A stretch of DNA of 64,000 nucleotides from Collinsella sp. (GTDB lineage: Bacteria; Actinomycetota; Coriobacteriia; Coriobacteriales; Coriobacteriaceae). The stretch spans positions 1 through 64,000 of the forward strand of contig DXLU01000005.1 in assembly GCA_019414565.1 (NCBI GenBank), written 5' to 3'. Numbering within the stretch: the first letter of the stretch is position 1; every line of letters begins with the position of its first letter. A model generated the notes under the pieces. It was not told the origin of the DNA, did not search any database, and saw only the letters and a program-made list of their open reading frames with translations. Made by a program: the position numbers and the translations under genes. Positions 1 to 8,730 of the stretch are shown in pieces.

Positions 1-146
1 GGCCTTCTTTGCGTGCGGAACTCGCGATGAACTTCGTGCCCGCCGCCCGGGAGGGTGTCTCTTTATTGATAGAAGGCCTAATAAGCTGATGATTTTATGC
101 CTGGATGTATTCGGAGTGGGACGGGCTTTCCGGATGGGCGGGGTTT

Positions 147-380
147 CGGAAAGTGTGTCCCAGAATCGGCGCTCAGAGTGGTCCCCACTTTCCGTTTGAT
201 GTCTTGTCCGGAAACTACGTCCCGGAATTAAGGCTTGGAATGGGATGCACTTTCCGCTTGAGAGCCTTAGCGGAAAGTGCATCCCATTCCAAGCCTTAAT
301 TCCGGGACGTAGTTTCCGGACAAGACATCAAACGGAAAGTGGGGACCACTCTGAGCGCCGATTCTGGGATACACTTTCCG
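147..380. repeat. Long near-perfect inverted repeat (112-bp arms)
   Basis: Positions 147-258 are the reverse complement of 269-380 with a single mismatch, separated by a 10-base loop (259-268). The arms are themselves modular: CGGAAAGTG followed by a TCCC-containing stretch recurs in alternating orientation. Either strand would form a very long hairpin. No convincing coding sequence lies in 1-614; the open frames here are by-products of the palindrome. Confidence 0.95.
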
Positions 381-389
381 AATACAAAG

Positions 390-594
390 AAGGCCACTTA
401 ATGTGGCCTTCAACTTATATATGTTGCGGATGCTTTCATGACAAGCCGCGCTTCAACACCGAGGCGTCTGCCCGGCGACGCGGAATGTAAGGTTCATCGC
501 GAGTTCCGCACGAGCCGGAGAGCACTTAATGTGCTCTCCGTGCGAGCAGGACTGTCCGAGCAGGGAACCTTACGTTTCGCGCCGCCGGGCAGAC
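390..594. repeat. Cluster of hairpins downstream of the leftward LtaS-type gene
   Basis: Three nested or adjacent inverted repeats are visible. 390-397 pairs with 403-410 around a TTAAT loop. 516-525 pairs with 531-540 around the same TTAAT loop. 466-495 pairs imperfectly with 565-594 and encloses the second hairpin. The first bases of the window also belong to this system: 14-33 is the reverse complement of 492-511, and 1-11 of 386-396. The hairpins may terminate transcription of the leftward gene that ends at 615, but no clear U-tract follows on that strand. Confidence 0.7.
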
Positions 595-614
595 GAACCA
601 GTTAAGACGTGTCG

Positions 615-2915
615 CTACTTGATCTTGGTCGTACCCGGTGCCAGGTTGGGGTCGGTCTCGTTGGCCTCGGTCTGGAAGTGCTCCGTATAGACGTTCTTGC
701 CGTCGCGGAACATCTCGTAGTACTGCATCTTGGCGTAATCCTCGCGTGCCTTGGTGGCAGCTGCGGCGGCGTCGTCGTCACCGGTGACGTTGGAGGAGAG
801 CGCCCAGCGCAGGCTGGCGTCCTCGTAGCCGACGGAGTTGATGGCGGGCAGCGACTCGCGCAGCGTCATGTGCGCTTTCTGGTAGTCGGAGAGAGGTGCG
901 CCGATCAGCTGCATCAGCTGGGTGGACAGATAGTTGGTGGACAGGTCGTCGACCTCGCTTGTCTGGTCGCAGCCGGCAACGTCGTAGTTGGCCCAAATGA
1001 TGTAGTCGGTCTGCCACAAGCGCTCCTGGTGGGTGGCGTCATCCTCGTCGGTAAACCACTTGTCGTTGAACTTGGACGGGAAGAACGGCTGATGGTCGCC
1101 CCAGAACACCACGACCACCTTGCGATCGAGTTTGTTCAGGGCGTTGAGGAAGTAGCGCAGCGCCTGGTCGGACTGCTCAATGCACGAGACGTACTCGTCG
1201 ACATCGGACAACGTGCCGTCCTCGACAGTCTTGGCGTCCAGGTCGGTCGTGTCGATGTTCAGGTGCATCTGCTTATCTGCCGGCAGTAGACCCGTATCGT
1301 AGCCCGAGTGGTTCTGCATGGTCACGTCGAAGATAAACTGCGGATCGGCGTTCTGGTCGAGCAGCTCAAGAATCTTGTCGTAGGTAGCCTGGTCGGTCAC
1401 CATACCGCGCAGGGTGTCGGCGCCCTGGAAATCGTTGATAGACAGGAACTGGTCAAAGCCAAAGTCCTTGTAGACGTTCTCGCGGTTCCAGTTGGTCGCG
1501 TGGTTGGGGTGCATGGCCGTGGTGGAATAGCCGAGCGATTTGAATTGCTCTGCCAGGTTCCCGGTCGTTTCCATGTTGTAGATGGTGTAGGGGTACACGC
1601 CCGAGCCCAGGTTGGCCATGGAGTTGCCGGTCATAAACTCAAACTCGGTATTGGCGGTGCCGCCGCCGTAGGCGCTCACGTAGAGCTTGCCGCGGCTGAG
1701 GCAGTTGGACAGGCTCTTAAAGTACTGCGGACCCTCGTAGCCGGCGCGCATGTTCTGGTAGATCGACAGATCCGAGAACGTCTCGTTCATGATGGCGATG
1801 ACCGTGGGCTTCTCGCTGTCGAATTGCTCCTTTGCAGCGGTGCGCTCGTCGCTCTTGGCGGCGTCGGACTTGTCGTAGGCCTTGGCGTACTTTTTGAGCG
1901 TGGCCTTGGCATCGTCGGCCGAATAGTCGGCGGGTTTGGGCGGCTTGATGGACTGCGCTGCACTAATAAAGGCAGGCAGATAGCCCTCGCGCCAGTAGCT
2001 CTCGAGCGGGCGCCAGGTGTAGACGGTGATGCCGAGGGTGTTGTAGTAGTCGATGAGCGTGACGTGCGCGGTCACGCCGCCCAGGCACAGCACCGCCACG
2101 AGCAGGTTGGTGAGCAGCATGCGCTTGGCGTTGGCGGCACCCTTCTGGCGATGCGGCGCCACGATGCCGGCGTACTCGCACAGCAGCATGGCGATGGCGG
2201 TAAAGCCCGTGGACAGCACGCAGAACAGCGAAATCGAGAAGGTGTAGCCGTTGCCGGCGACCGCGGCGGCGGTGGAGATGGCCGAAAGGTCGCCCGGCTG
2301 GATGGGCATGGATTTAAACGTGATGACGAAGAACTCGGCAATGCCCAGGACAAAGAGGGCAAAGGCCAGGACCGCGGGAGCTGCGCCGTGGCGCTGGAAC
2401 AGGAAGAACAAGCCGACCATGAGCGTGGTGATGATGGCCCACTCGAGCAGGATGCACAGGGGGTAGACCCAGGTAAAGTCGTGGTTGGACGAGACCTCCA
2501 TGCCCAGCAGCGCAAAGACGCCGGCGAGCAGCAGGCACAAGACGGCGGCGACGAGGGGCTTGCCCACAAAGGCGCCGCGCAGGCGGGCGAGCTTGCCGGT
2601 GGGGGCGGGGGCGTCGGCGGAGGCAAACGCAAAGACGCGCGGGGCGATGCGGTCGCGGGCGATGCTGGCCCAGGCGCATCCGGTGAGGATGGCATTGGTC
2701 AGGACGAGCATCACAAAGGCGAGCGGCTCGTTTTGGGCGACGAGGCCAATGGCGCCCCAAATGGTCAAAAAGAGCTGGAACAGGCCGAACGCGACGCTCC
2801 ACCCAAGAGCGCTTTTGGCAACGGTGCCCGACTGTGCGCGAATGGCCTTGGCCTCGCGCAAGACAAGGTAGACGGTCGCCGCAAGACCGACGAGCGAGAT
2901 GGCGGCAGCGAACAT
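615..2915 (-). CDS. LTA synthase-family phosphoglycerol transferase (sulfatase fold)
   Basis: A 766-residue membrane enzyme of the alkaline phosphatase/sulfatase superfamily. The N-terminal 300 or so residues hold several hydrophobic segments. The C-terminal half is an extracellular catalytic domain of the LtaS/MdoB type, with MNETFSDL (metal-binding Glu), YGGGTANTEFEF carrying the expected nucleophilic Thr near residue 420, and FWGDHQPF with metal-binding Asp and His. Such enzymes move glycerol phosphate from phosphatidylglycerol to an outer polymer or glycan. The ATG at 2915 is preferred to an upstream GTG at 2930 because GAGGAG lies 7 bases before it. It is longer than a typical LtaS (about 650 residues), so the exact acceptor is uncertain. 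It stands alone, with no polymer-synthesis genes beside it. Confidence 0.88.
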   Translation of the reverse strand: MFAAAISLVGLAATVYLVLREAKAIRAQSGTVAKSALGWSVAFGLFQLFLTIWGAIGLVAQNEPLAFVMLVLTNAILTGCAWASIARDRIAPRVFAFASADAPAPTGKLARLRGAFVGKPLVAAVLCLLLAGVFALLGMEVSSNHDFTWVYPLCILLEWAIITTLMVGLFFLFQRHGAAPAVLAFALFVLGIAEFFVITFKSMPIQPGDLSAISTAAAVAGNGYTFSISLFCVLSTGFTAIAMLLCEYAGIVAPHRQKGAANAKRMLLTNLLVAVLCLGGVTAHVTLIDYYNTLGITVYTWRPLESYWREGYLPAFISAAQSIKPPKPADYSADDAKATLKKYAKAYDKSDAAKSDERTAAKEQFDSEKPTVIAIMNETFSDLSIYQNMRAGYEGPQYFKSLSNCLSRGKLYVSAYGGGTANTEFEFMTGNSMANLGSGVYPYTIYNMETTGNLAEQFKSLGYSTTAMHPNHATNWNRENVYKDFGFDQFLSINDFQGADTLRGMVTDQATYDKILELLDQNADPQFIFDVTMQNHSGYDTGLLPADKQMHLNIDTTDLDAKTVEDGTLSDVDEYVSCIEQSDQALRYFLNALNKLDRKVVVVFWGDHQPFFPSKFNDKWFTDEDDATHQERLWQTDYIIWANYDVAGCDQTSEVDDLSTNYLSTQLMQLIGAPLSDYQKAHMTLRESLPAINSVGYEDASLRWALSSNVTGDDDAAAAATKAREDYAKMQYYEMFRDGKNVYTEHFQTEANETDPNLAPGTTKIK

Positions 2916-3129
2916 GCTGAGACTCCTCACAAATGTAAAACCTACGAAAGCGGGGATTTACCCGATTGTTACCGAGATATGCGCGGCATTTGACGGCTGC
3001 GTACAACAACCAGCCATAATAACGCGCGAGTATGGCGGTGTTGCGCAATGGAGTGCCCACCTGCGCGATAATGGACGGGAATTACACGGAAAGGTAAAGG
3101 CTTCTTAAAGAAATGGCGAGGGTAGGGCG

Positions 3130-4002
3130 ATGAGCGAGCAGGTTTGCAAGGCGGACATGGGCGGCGGCGGAGTTGCGGGCGTGGATATGTACGGCTATCC
3201 GGTCGAGACTACGGGCAACGCAGCGCTGGACATCTTGGAGCATCGCTCGTCTACGCGTGCCTTCGCGCGTGATGGCGACGACCGTCCCGTGGCGGTGACC
3301 GACGAGCAGCGGGCGGCGATCTTGCATGCGGCGAGCCGTGCGCCGTCGGCGGGCGCCATGATGATGTATTCCATCGTGAGCATTCGCGAGCAGGCTACGC
3401 TGGACCGTCTGGCCGACCTGTGCGATCACCAGCCCATGATCGCCAAGGCGCCTTGGGCACTTATATTTGTGGTCGATTATGCCAAGTGGATCGATCTGTT
3501 TGAGCACGTGGGCTGCTTTGAGCCCGATTTTGTCGAGCGCACGGGCAAGGCGCCCCGCCGCGCGCCGGGTTTGGGCGACTTTGCCATCGCGGCCCAGGAC
3601 GCCGTGATTGCTGCTCAAAACGCCGTGGTTGCCGCCGAGGCCCTGGGGCTGGGGAGCTGCTACATCGGTGATATCGTCGAGAATGCCGAGGAAGTCGCCG
3701 AGCTGCTCGATCTGCCGCCCTATACCATGCCGCTGTCGATGCTCATCATCGGCACGCCCCGCAAGGAGCGCCCGGCGATTGCGCATCCCGTGGTGAACCT
3801 GGTGCACGAGGAGCGTTATTGTCGCGCCGACGCCGCGACGATGGATGCGCAGGTGGCCGAGATGGACGCGATGTTTCGCCCGCATGCCCGCGAGGTGGGC
3901 GAGCGCGTCATCGATATTTACACCCGCAAGCACACGAGCCCCTTTATGGCCGAGATGAGCCGCTCCATGGAGTGGTGGTTCAAAAACTGGCTCGGAAAAT
4001 GA
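3130..4002 (+). CDS. Nitroreductase family protein
   Basis: A 290-residue FMN-dependent oxidoreductase of the nitroreductase superfamily. The N-terminal signature RSSTRAF followed by a segment AASRAPSAGAMM matches the FMN-phosphate-binding region, and AAQNAVVAAEALGLGSCYIG matches the central helix and glycine-rich turn of the family. About 60 residues beyond the usual domain follow at the C-terminus. The natural substrate cannot be read from sequence. The gene diverges from the LtaS-type gene and is followed 2 bases after its stop by a palindromic element. The start is an ATG behind a G-rich AGGGTAGGG sequence. Confidence 0.85.
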   Translation: MSEQVCKADMGGGGVAGVDMYGYPVETTGNAALDILEHRSSTRAFARDGDDRPVAVTDEQRAAILHAASRAPSAGAMMMYSIVSIREQATLDRLADLCDHQPMIAKAPWALIFVVDYAKWIDLFEHVGCFEPDFVERTGKAPRRAPGLGDFAIAAQDAVIAAQNAVVAAEALGLGSCYIGDIVENAEEVAELLDLPPYTMPLSMLIIGTPRKERPAIAHPVVNLVHEERYCRADAATMDAQVAEMDAMFRPHAREVGERVIDIYTRKHTSPFMAEMSRSMEWWFKNWLGK

Positions 4003-4004
4003 CG

Positions 4005-4037
4005 AATGTGACAAAGGGGGCGTCCCTTTGTCACATT
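4005..4037. repeat. TGTGACAAAGGG-family palindrome, copy 1
   Basis: 14-bp perfect inverted repeat (4005-4018 with 4024-4037) around a 5-base loop, starting 2 bases after the nitroreductase stop codon. It has the form of a terminator stem but no strong T-tract follows. Related copies sit at 21393, 38633 and 45338, with a decayed one near 33580. Confidence 0.85.
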
Positions 4038-4120
4038 CCATATCGCCGCGGTGGCCTAAAGGCCGCATAAATGTTTATCTAGCTGGGAAAACGGTGCCAT
4101 TAAAATATGGGCTGATTACA

Positions 4121-4126
4121 TATAAT
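4121..4126 (+). promoter_or_regulatory. Candidate -10 box upstream of kup
   Basis: An exact TATAAT occurs 35 bases before the kup start codon. No good -35 hexamer stands at the usual 16-18 base distance, so this may be an activator-dependent or weak promoter. Confidence 0.45.
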
Positions 4127-4161
4127 CCCGTCGAACGTTAAAGTTGGGAGGAAACCGGCTT

Positions 4162-6189
4162 ATGAATCAAAAGGCCAAGGAGGCAGCTTCGCACGCTGCG
4201 ATTCCTGTGAGTATCTCGGCGATGCTCGTCACGCTGGGCGTGGTGTATGGCGATATCGGCACCAGCCCCATGTATGTAACCAAGGCGCTCGTTGCCGGCA
4301 ACGGCGGCATTGGAAGCGTCACGCAGGAGTTCGTGCTCGGCGCGCTCTCCCTTGTCGTGTGGACGGTCACACTGCTGACGACCGTCAAGTACGTGCTGAT
4401 CTCGCTGCGCGCCGACAACCACGGCGAGGGCGGCATCTTTGCCTTGTACAGCCTGGTCAAGCGCTGCGGCAAGTGGCTCATCATCCCCGCCATGCTGGGC
4501 GGCGCGGCGCTGCTCGCCGACGGCATCCTGACGCCTGCCGTTACCGTCACCACGGCCATCGAGGGCCTGCGCACCATCCCGGCGGTCCATGCCGTGCTCG
4601 GTGACGACCAGGGTCGTGTCGTCGCCATCACGCTTGCCATCATCATCGCGCTCTTCTTGGTGCAGCGCATCGGCACGGCCAAGATCGGTCACGCCTTCGG
4701 CCCCATCATGACGCTGTGGTTTTTGTTCCTGGGCGGCACGGGCCTGTTCTTTGTCTGCCAGTATCCCGCGGTGCTGCTGTGCCTCAACCCGTTGCGTGGC
4801 ATCGCTTTTCTGCTGAGCCCCAACAACCATGCGGGCATCATGATTTTGGGCAGCTGCTTCCTCGCTACCACCGGTGCCGAGGCGCTCTATTCCGACATGG
4901 GCCATGTGGGCCGCGGCAACATCTATGCCACCTGGCCGTTCGTTAAGTGCTGCCTGCTGCTGTCCTACATGGGCCAGGGCGCGTGGCTTATCAACAACGC
5001 CGGCAACCCGGAGCTCATGGGTATCGCCGACCTCAACCCCTTCTACCAGATGCTCACCCCGGGCCTGCGTCCCTTTGCCGTCGGCCTTTCCACCGTCGCG
5101 GCCATCATCGCTTCGCAGGCGCTCATCACCGGCGCATTCTCGCTGGTGTCCGAGGCCAGCCGCCTGGACCTCATGCCGCATATGCAGGTCTTCTATCCTG
5201 CCGAGACCAAGGGTCAGCTTTACATCCCCATGGTCAACAACGTCATGCTCGTGGGCTGCGTCATCGTGGTGCTGCTGTTCCAGAACTCGGCGCACATGGA
5301 GGCCGCGTACGGCCTTGCCATTACCCTGACCATGATGTGCACGACGCTGCTGCTCTTCTTCTATCTGCACGTGGAGCGCAATCTCAAGGTCGCGCCGTGG
5401 ATCTTTGCCGCCTTCTTCCTTATGCTCGAGGGCTTCTTCTTTGTGAGCTCGCTCACCAAGTTCTTCCACGGCGGCTATTTCACCATCCTTATGGCCGCGC
5501 TCATCATGGGCATCATGGTGTGCTGGTACAACGGCACGGCGGTTGAGCAGCGCCAGTTTACGCTGCTGCCGCTGCGCAGCTATCTGCCGCAGCTCAAGCG
5601 CCTGCGCGACGACGATCGCTACGAGCTCGTGAGCGACAACATCGTGTACCTGACCAAGGACACCAACACCGACTATATCGACCGCGATATCGTCTACTCG
5701 ATTTTGGACAAGCACCCCAAGCGCGCTCGTGCCTGGTGGTTCGTGAACGTCGAGACCATGGACGAGCCGCATACCTTTGCCTACTCGGTCGAGACGTTCG
5801 GCACCGACTACGTATTCCGCGTGCATCTGTACCTGGGCTATAAGATCAACCAGCGCGTCAATGCTTACCTGCGCCAGGTTGTTCAGGACCTGGCTGCCAG
5901 CGGCGAGCTGCCGGCGCAGACGCACGACTACTCGGTCTACAAGGATCCGGGCAACATCGGTACGTTTAAGTTCGTCATGATCCGCAAGCTGCTGGCGCCC
6001 GAAAGCGACGTGGAGCCCAGCGAGCGTACGGCCATCACGCTCAAGTACATCATCCGCCGCGCTGCCGGCACCCCCGCGCGCTGGTACGGCCTGGAGAACT
6101 CCAACGTGAGCTTTGAGTACGTGCCGCTGTTCACCAAGTTTAAGGCCGTGAGCAAGATGCAGCGCCTGGCTCCCGACGAGCGCCCGTAG
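4162..6189 (+). CDS. kup: Kup-family potassium uptake protein
   Basis: A 675-residue proton-coupled K+ importer of the KUP/HAK family. The signature GDIGTSP lies at residues 30-36 in the first membrane helix. About 12 hydrophobic helices follow, then a soluble C-terminal region of about 190 residues, as usual for the family. The ATG at 4162 is preferred to an in-frame TTG at 4144 because the ribosome binding site GGGAGGAAA lies between them. The next two genes encode a KdpD/KdpE-like two-component system, which suggests that this transporter is potassium- or osmo-regulated by its neighbours. A strong terminator follows, so the regulators are probably a separate transcript. Confidence 0.95.
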   Translation: MNQKAKEAASHAAIPVSISAMLVTLGVVYGDIGTSPMYVTKALVAGNGGIGSVTQEFVLGALSLVVWTVTLLTTVKYVLISLRADNHGEGGIFALYSLVKRCGKWLIIPAMLGGAALLADGILTPAVTVTTAIEGLRTIPAVHAVLGDDQGRVVAITLAIIIALFLVQRIGTAKIGHAFGPIMTLWFLFLGGTGLFFVCQYPAVLLCLNPLRGIAFLLSPNNHAGIMILGSCFLATTGAEALYSDMGHVGRGNIYATWPFVKCCLLLSYMGQGAWLINNAGNPELMGIADLNPFYQMLTPGLRPFAVGLSTVAAIIASQALITGAFSLVSEASRLDLMPHMQVFYPAETKGQLYIPMVNNVMLVGCVIVVLLFQNSAHMEAAYGLAITLTMMCTTLLLFFYLHVERNLKVAPWIFAAFFLMLEGFFFVSSLTKFFHGGYFTILMAALIMGIMVCWYNGTAVEQRQFTLLPLRSYLPQLKRLRDDDRYELVSDNIVYLTKDTNTDYIDRDIVYSILDKHPKRARAWWFVNVETMDEPHTFAYSVETFGTDYVFRVHLYLGYKINQRVNAYLRQVVQDLAASGELPAQTHDYSVYKDPGNIGTFKFVMIRKLLAPESDVEPSERTAITLKYIIRRAAGTPARWYGLENSNVSFEYVPLFTKFKAVSKMQRLAPDERP

Positions 6190-6225
6190 ACTGCAAGGCT
6201 ATACACTTGGAACCACCACAAGGGG

Positions 6226-6273
6226 AAACCACCACAAAGGTGCTTGTCCCCTTTGTGGTGGTTTTTGTTTTTG
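6226..6273 (+). terminator. Rho-independent terminator after kup
   Basis: 15-bp stem (6226-6240 with 6250-6264) rich in ACCACCACAAAGG, followed by a T-rich run on the + strand ending near 6272. Confidence 0.85.
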
Positions 6274-6292
6274 AGAGAGGGGCGGGGCGCTG

Positions 6293-7918
6293 ATGGACGT
6301 CCATGCGGACGGCGATATTGCCGAGAACTTTTGGTGGCGGCGCACAACGCTGACGCGTCGCAGCCCTCTGTATGACGCCTGCGTATCGGCGGGGCTGCTG
6401 GCCGCGGCGACGATTGTGGGCGCGCTGCTCGACCATCCGGGACTCGCGCCGAGCATCATGATCGTCTATGTGTTCGCCGTGCAGCTGTGCGCATTCTTTA
6501 CCTGGAGCCGCCTGTATTGCCTGCTGAGCTCGGCTGCTGCCGTGGCGCTCTACAACTATTTGTTTGTCGACCCGCGCTACTCGCTGTCGCTCATCGACCG
6601 CGTCTATCCCGGCATGTTCTTTATCATGTTTGTGGTCTCGCTCGTGTCGAGCTCGATTGCGCTGGCCCTGCGCCGCGCCTTGGCGCAGGCTGCCGCCAGC
6701 GACCGTCGCACGCAGATGGTGCTCGAGACCAACCGCATGCTGCAGCGGTGCGGCGATCAGCAACAGATTGTGCATGCTATGGCAACGCAACTGGCGCGTC
6801 TTTCGGACTGTCCGGTCGTGTGGTATAGCGCCGATCCGGAAGACGATGACCTGCTGCCGCGCACGATGTACACGGCCGTGGGCGATGCCGCGCCGGTGCA
6901 CCAGCTAGCGCCCCAGATGCCGCCACGGCTCTCGGCATCCGCCTATGTGGGAACGCCGCTCGATGCCACCTATGGCGGCTCGGCGTTCTTTGGCATATAC
7001 CTGACCGTGCACTCGGGCGACACCATGGTGCGCGCGGGTGATCCCGACTCGGTGGTGGGGGTGCTCGCCATTGTCGCCGAGCCCGATGCGCTGACGCCCG
7101 AGGAGCGGACGCTTGCCGATGCCATCGTGAGCGAAGGCGAGCTGGCGCTCGATCGCGCCCGCGCCATGGAGGCCCGCGAGGAAGCGGCGGTGCTCGCTAA
7201 AAACGAGCAGCTGCGTGCCAACTTGCTGCGCTCCATCTCGCACGATCTGCGCACGCCGCTTACCAGCATTTCGGGTAATGCCGACGTGCTGCTCGACCAG
7301 GGCTCGACCGGCACGGCCGTGCTTGACGACCAGACGCGCCGCGGCATGCTCCTATCCATTCGCTCGGACGCGCAATGGCTCAACGCCACCGTCGAGAACC
7401 TGCTCGCCATCACCAAGCTCGAGGGCGGCGGCATGCATCTGTCGACTACGCTCGAGCTTATGGACGATATCGTCGAGGAGGCGCTGCGCCACGTAAACCC
7501 GGCCGTGCGCGAGCACGACCTTAAGGTGGTGGCGTGCGATGAGCCGGCGCTCGTCAACGTCGATGCGCGCCTGATGGTGCAGCTGGTGGTAAACCTGGTG
7601 AACAACGCCATCACCTATACGCCTGCGGGTTCGCATATCGTAATCTCGATTGGCGTCCATGATGGATGTGTGGCGTGCTCGGTGGCCGATGACGGCCCGG
7701 GCATTGCGCCCGAGGACCGCGAGCGCATCTTTGAGTCGTTCTACACCGCCAACCATGGTCTGGCCGATAGCCAGCGCAGCGTGGGTCTGGGGCTTTCGCT
7801 TTGCCGCTCCATTGCGCTGGCACATGGCGGTAGCATAGGGGTTGCCGCGGCGGCCCCGCACGGCTCGGTCTTTACGATTGAGCTTCCCGCCGCCGACGTT
7901 TCGTTTGATAAGGAGTAG
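6293..7918 (+). CDS. KdpD-like sensor histidine kinase lacking the N-terminal KdpD domain
   Basis: A 541-residue membrane sensor kinase. Residues 25-128 form a four-helix DUF4118 region as in KdpD. Residues 140-290 resemble a GAF-type linker. SISHDLRTPL (phospho-accepting His317) is the H box, NLVNNAI (around 434-440) the N box, DDGPGIA and GLGLSLCRS the ATP lid. The cytoplasmic KdpD and universal-stress-protein domains that precede the helices in classical KdpD (about 900 residues) are absent. The stop codon overlaps the ribosome binding site of the response regulator gene 4 bases downstream, so the two are translationally linked. No kdpFABC genes are in the window; Kup is the nearest potassium transporter. 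Confidence 0.9.
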   Translation: MDVHADGDIAENFWWRRTTLTRRSPLYDACVSAGLLAAATIVGALLDHPGLAPSIMIVYVFAVQLCAFFTWSRLYCLLSSAAAVALYNYLFVDPRYSLSLIDRVYPGMFFIMFVVSLVSSSIALALRRALAQAAASDRRTQMVLETNRMLQRCGDQQQIVHAMATQLARLSDCPVVWYSADPEDDDLLPRTMYTAVGDAAPVHQLAPQMPPRLSASAYVGTPLDATYGGSAFFGIYLTVHSGDTMVRAGDPDSVVGVLAIVAEPDALTPEERTLADAIVSEGELALDRARAMEAREEAAVLAKNEQLRANLLRSISHDLRTPLTSISGNADVLLDQGSTGTAVLDDQTRRGMLLSIRSDAQWLNATVENLLAITKLEGGGMHLSTTLELMDDIVEEALRHVNPAVREHDLKVVACDEPALVNVDARLMVQLVVNLVNNAITYTPAGSHIVISIGVHDGCVACSVADDGPGIAPEDRERIFESFYTANHGLADSQRSVGLGLSLCRSIALAHGGSIGVAAAAPHGSVFTIELPAADVSFDKE

Positions 7919-7922
7919 CGCT

Positions 7923-8636
7923 GTGCCGAACTCTGCCGTGAAACCGCTCATCTTGGTCGTTGAGGACGATCCCGCCGTCCGTAACCTTATCGTCGCCGCG
8001 CTCGAGGCGCACGGTTTGCGCCATATGGCTGTGGAGACCGCCCACGCCGCCATCGCCGCCGCTTCGTCGCAGGCGCCGAGCATTGTGCTGCTCGATCTGG
8101 GCCTGCCCGATATGGACGGCGTCAAGGTGGTGGAGTCGGTGCGCGCGTGGTCGGGCATGCCGATCATCGTGGTTTCGGCGCGCAGCGAGGACGCGGACAA
8201 GATCCGAGCGCTCGATGCCGGCGCCGATGACTACCTGACTAAGCCGTTTTCGGTCGAGGAGCTGCTCGCGCGCATTCGCACCACGCTCAGGCGCCTTTCG
8301 TATGCGCAGGCGGGCGGTGTTGTCTCCGAGGGCTCGTTCGATACCGGCGAGTTGCATATCGATTTTGATGCCGGCATCGCCACGATGGATGGCGAGGAAC
8401 TGCATCTGACGCCGATCGAGTACAAGCTCTTGTGCCTGCTGGCACACAACGCCGACAAGGTGCTGACGCACCAGTTTATCTTGCACGAGATCTGGGGTAC
8501 GGCGACCAAGAGCGACCTGGCGAGCCTGCGCGTCTTTATGGGCACGTTGCGTAAGAAGATCGAGTCCGACCCCGCGCATCCGCGTTACATCCAAACCCAT
8601 GTAGGCATTGGCTACCGCCTAGTCACCCAAGGCTAG
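7923..8636 (+). CDS. KdpE-like response regulator, OmpR/PhoB family
   Basis: A 237-residue DNA-binding response regulator. The receiver domain has the acidic pocket ED at residues 14-15, phospho-accepting Asp58 in LLDLGLPDMDG, and Lys107 in YLTKPF. A winged-helix output domain occupies about 140-235, with a typical end (THVGIGYRL). The start is the GTG at 7923, behind AAGGAG that overlaps the end of the kinase gene; upstream in-frame starts would overlap the kinase without a ribosome binding site. It is the likely partner of the kinase. By context it may regulate kup, which is an inference. Confidence 0.93.
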   Translation: MPNSAVKPLILVVEDDPAVRNLIVAALEAHGLRHMAVETAHAAIAAASSQAPSIVLLDLGLPDMDGVKVVESVRAWSGMPIIVVSARSEDADKIRALDAGADDYLTKPFSVEELLARIRTTLRRLSYAQAGGVVSEGSFDTGELHIDFDAGIATMDGEELHLTPIEYKLLCLLAHNADKVLTHQFILHEIWGTATKSDLASLRVFMGTLRKKIESDPAHPRYIQTHVGIGYRLVTQG

Positions 8637-8660
8637 ATCGCCAACCACCATCCCAATATG

Positions 8661-8727
8661 AGTTGCGGTGAAATACGGTCTAAATTTGCCTAATTCCAGG
8701 CAAAACAGTCCGTATTCCACCGCAACT
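8661..8727. terminator. Bidirectional hairpin between convergent genes
   Basis: An 18-bp inverted repeat with one mismatch (8661-8678 with 8710-8727) encloses a second perfect hairpin (8685-8691 with 8698-8704). It separates the convergent kdpE-like and rlmKL genes and probably terminates both. Confidence 0.75.
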
Positions 8728-8730
8728 TTG

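Noticed and set aside
105..490. Two short + strand frames inside the large palindrome
   Set aside because: They are read from the inverted repeat itself, partly from both arms, without ribosome binding sites.
609..2993. Long open frames on the + strand opposite the LtaS-type gene
   Set aside because: They are antisense shadows caused by high GC at third positions; they have no ribosome binding sites and low-complexity composition, while the minus-strand gene has recognisable motifs.
4038..4161. A c-di-AMP (ydaO-type) riboswitch before kup
   Set aside because: The leader is only about 120 bases and I do not see the conserved core of that riboswitch; only a -10 box is evident.
4138..5925. A 595-residue frame antisense to kup
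   Set aside because: Composition is dominated by Gln, His, Arg and Asp as expected from reading a membrane protein gene backwards; kup itself is certain.
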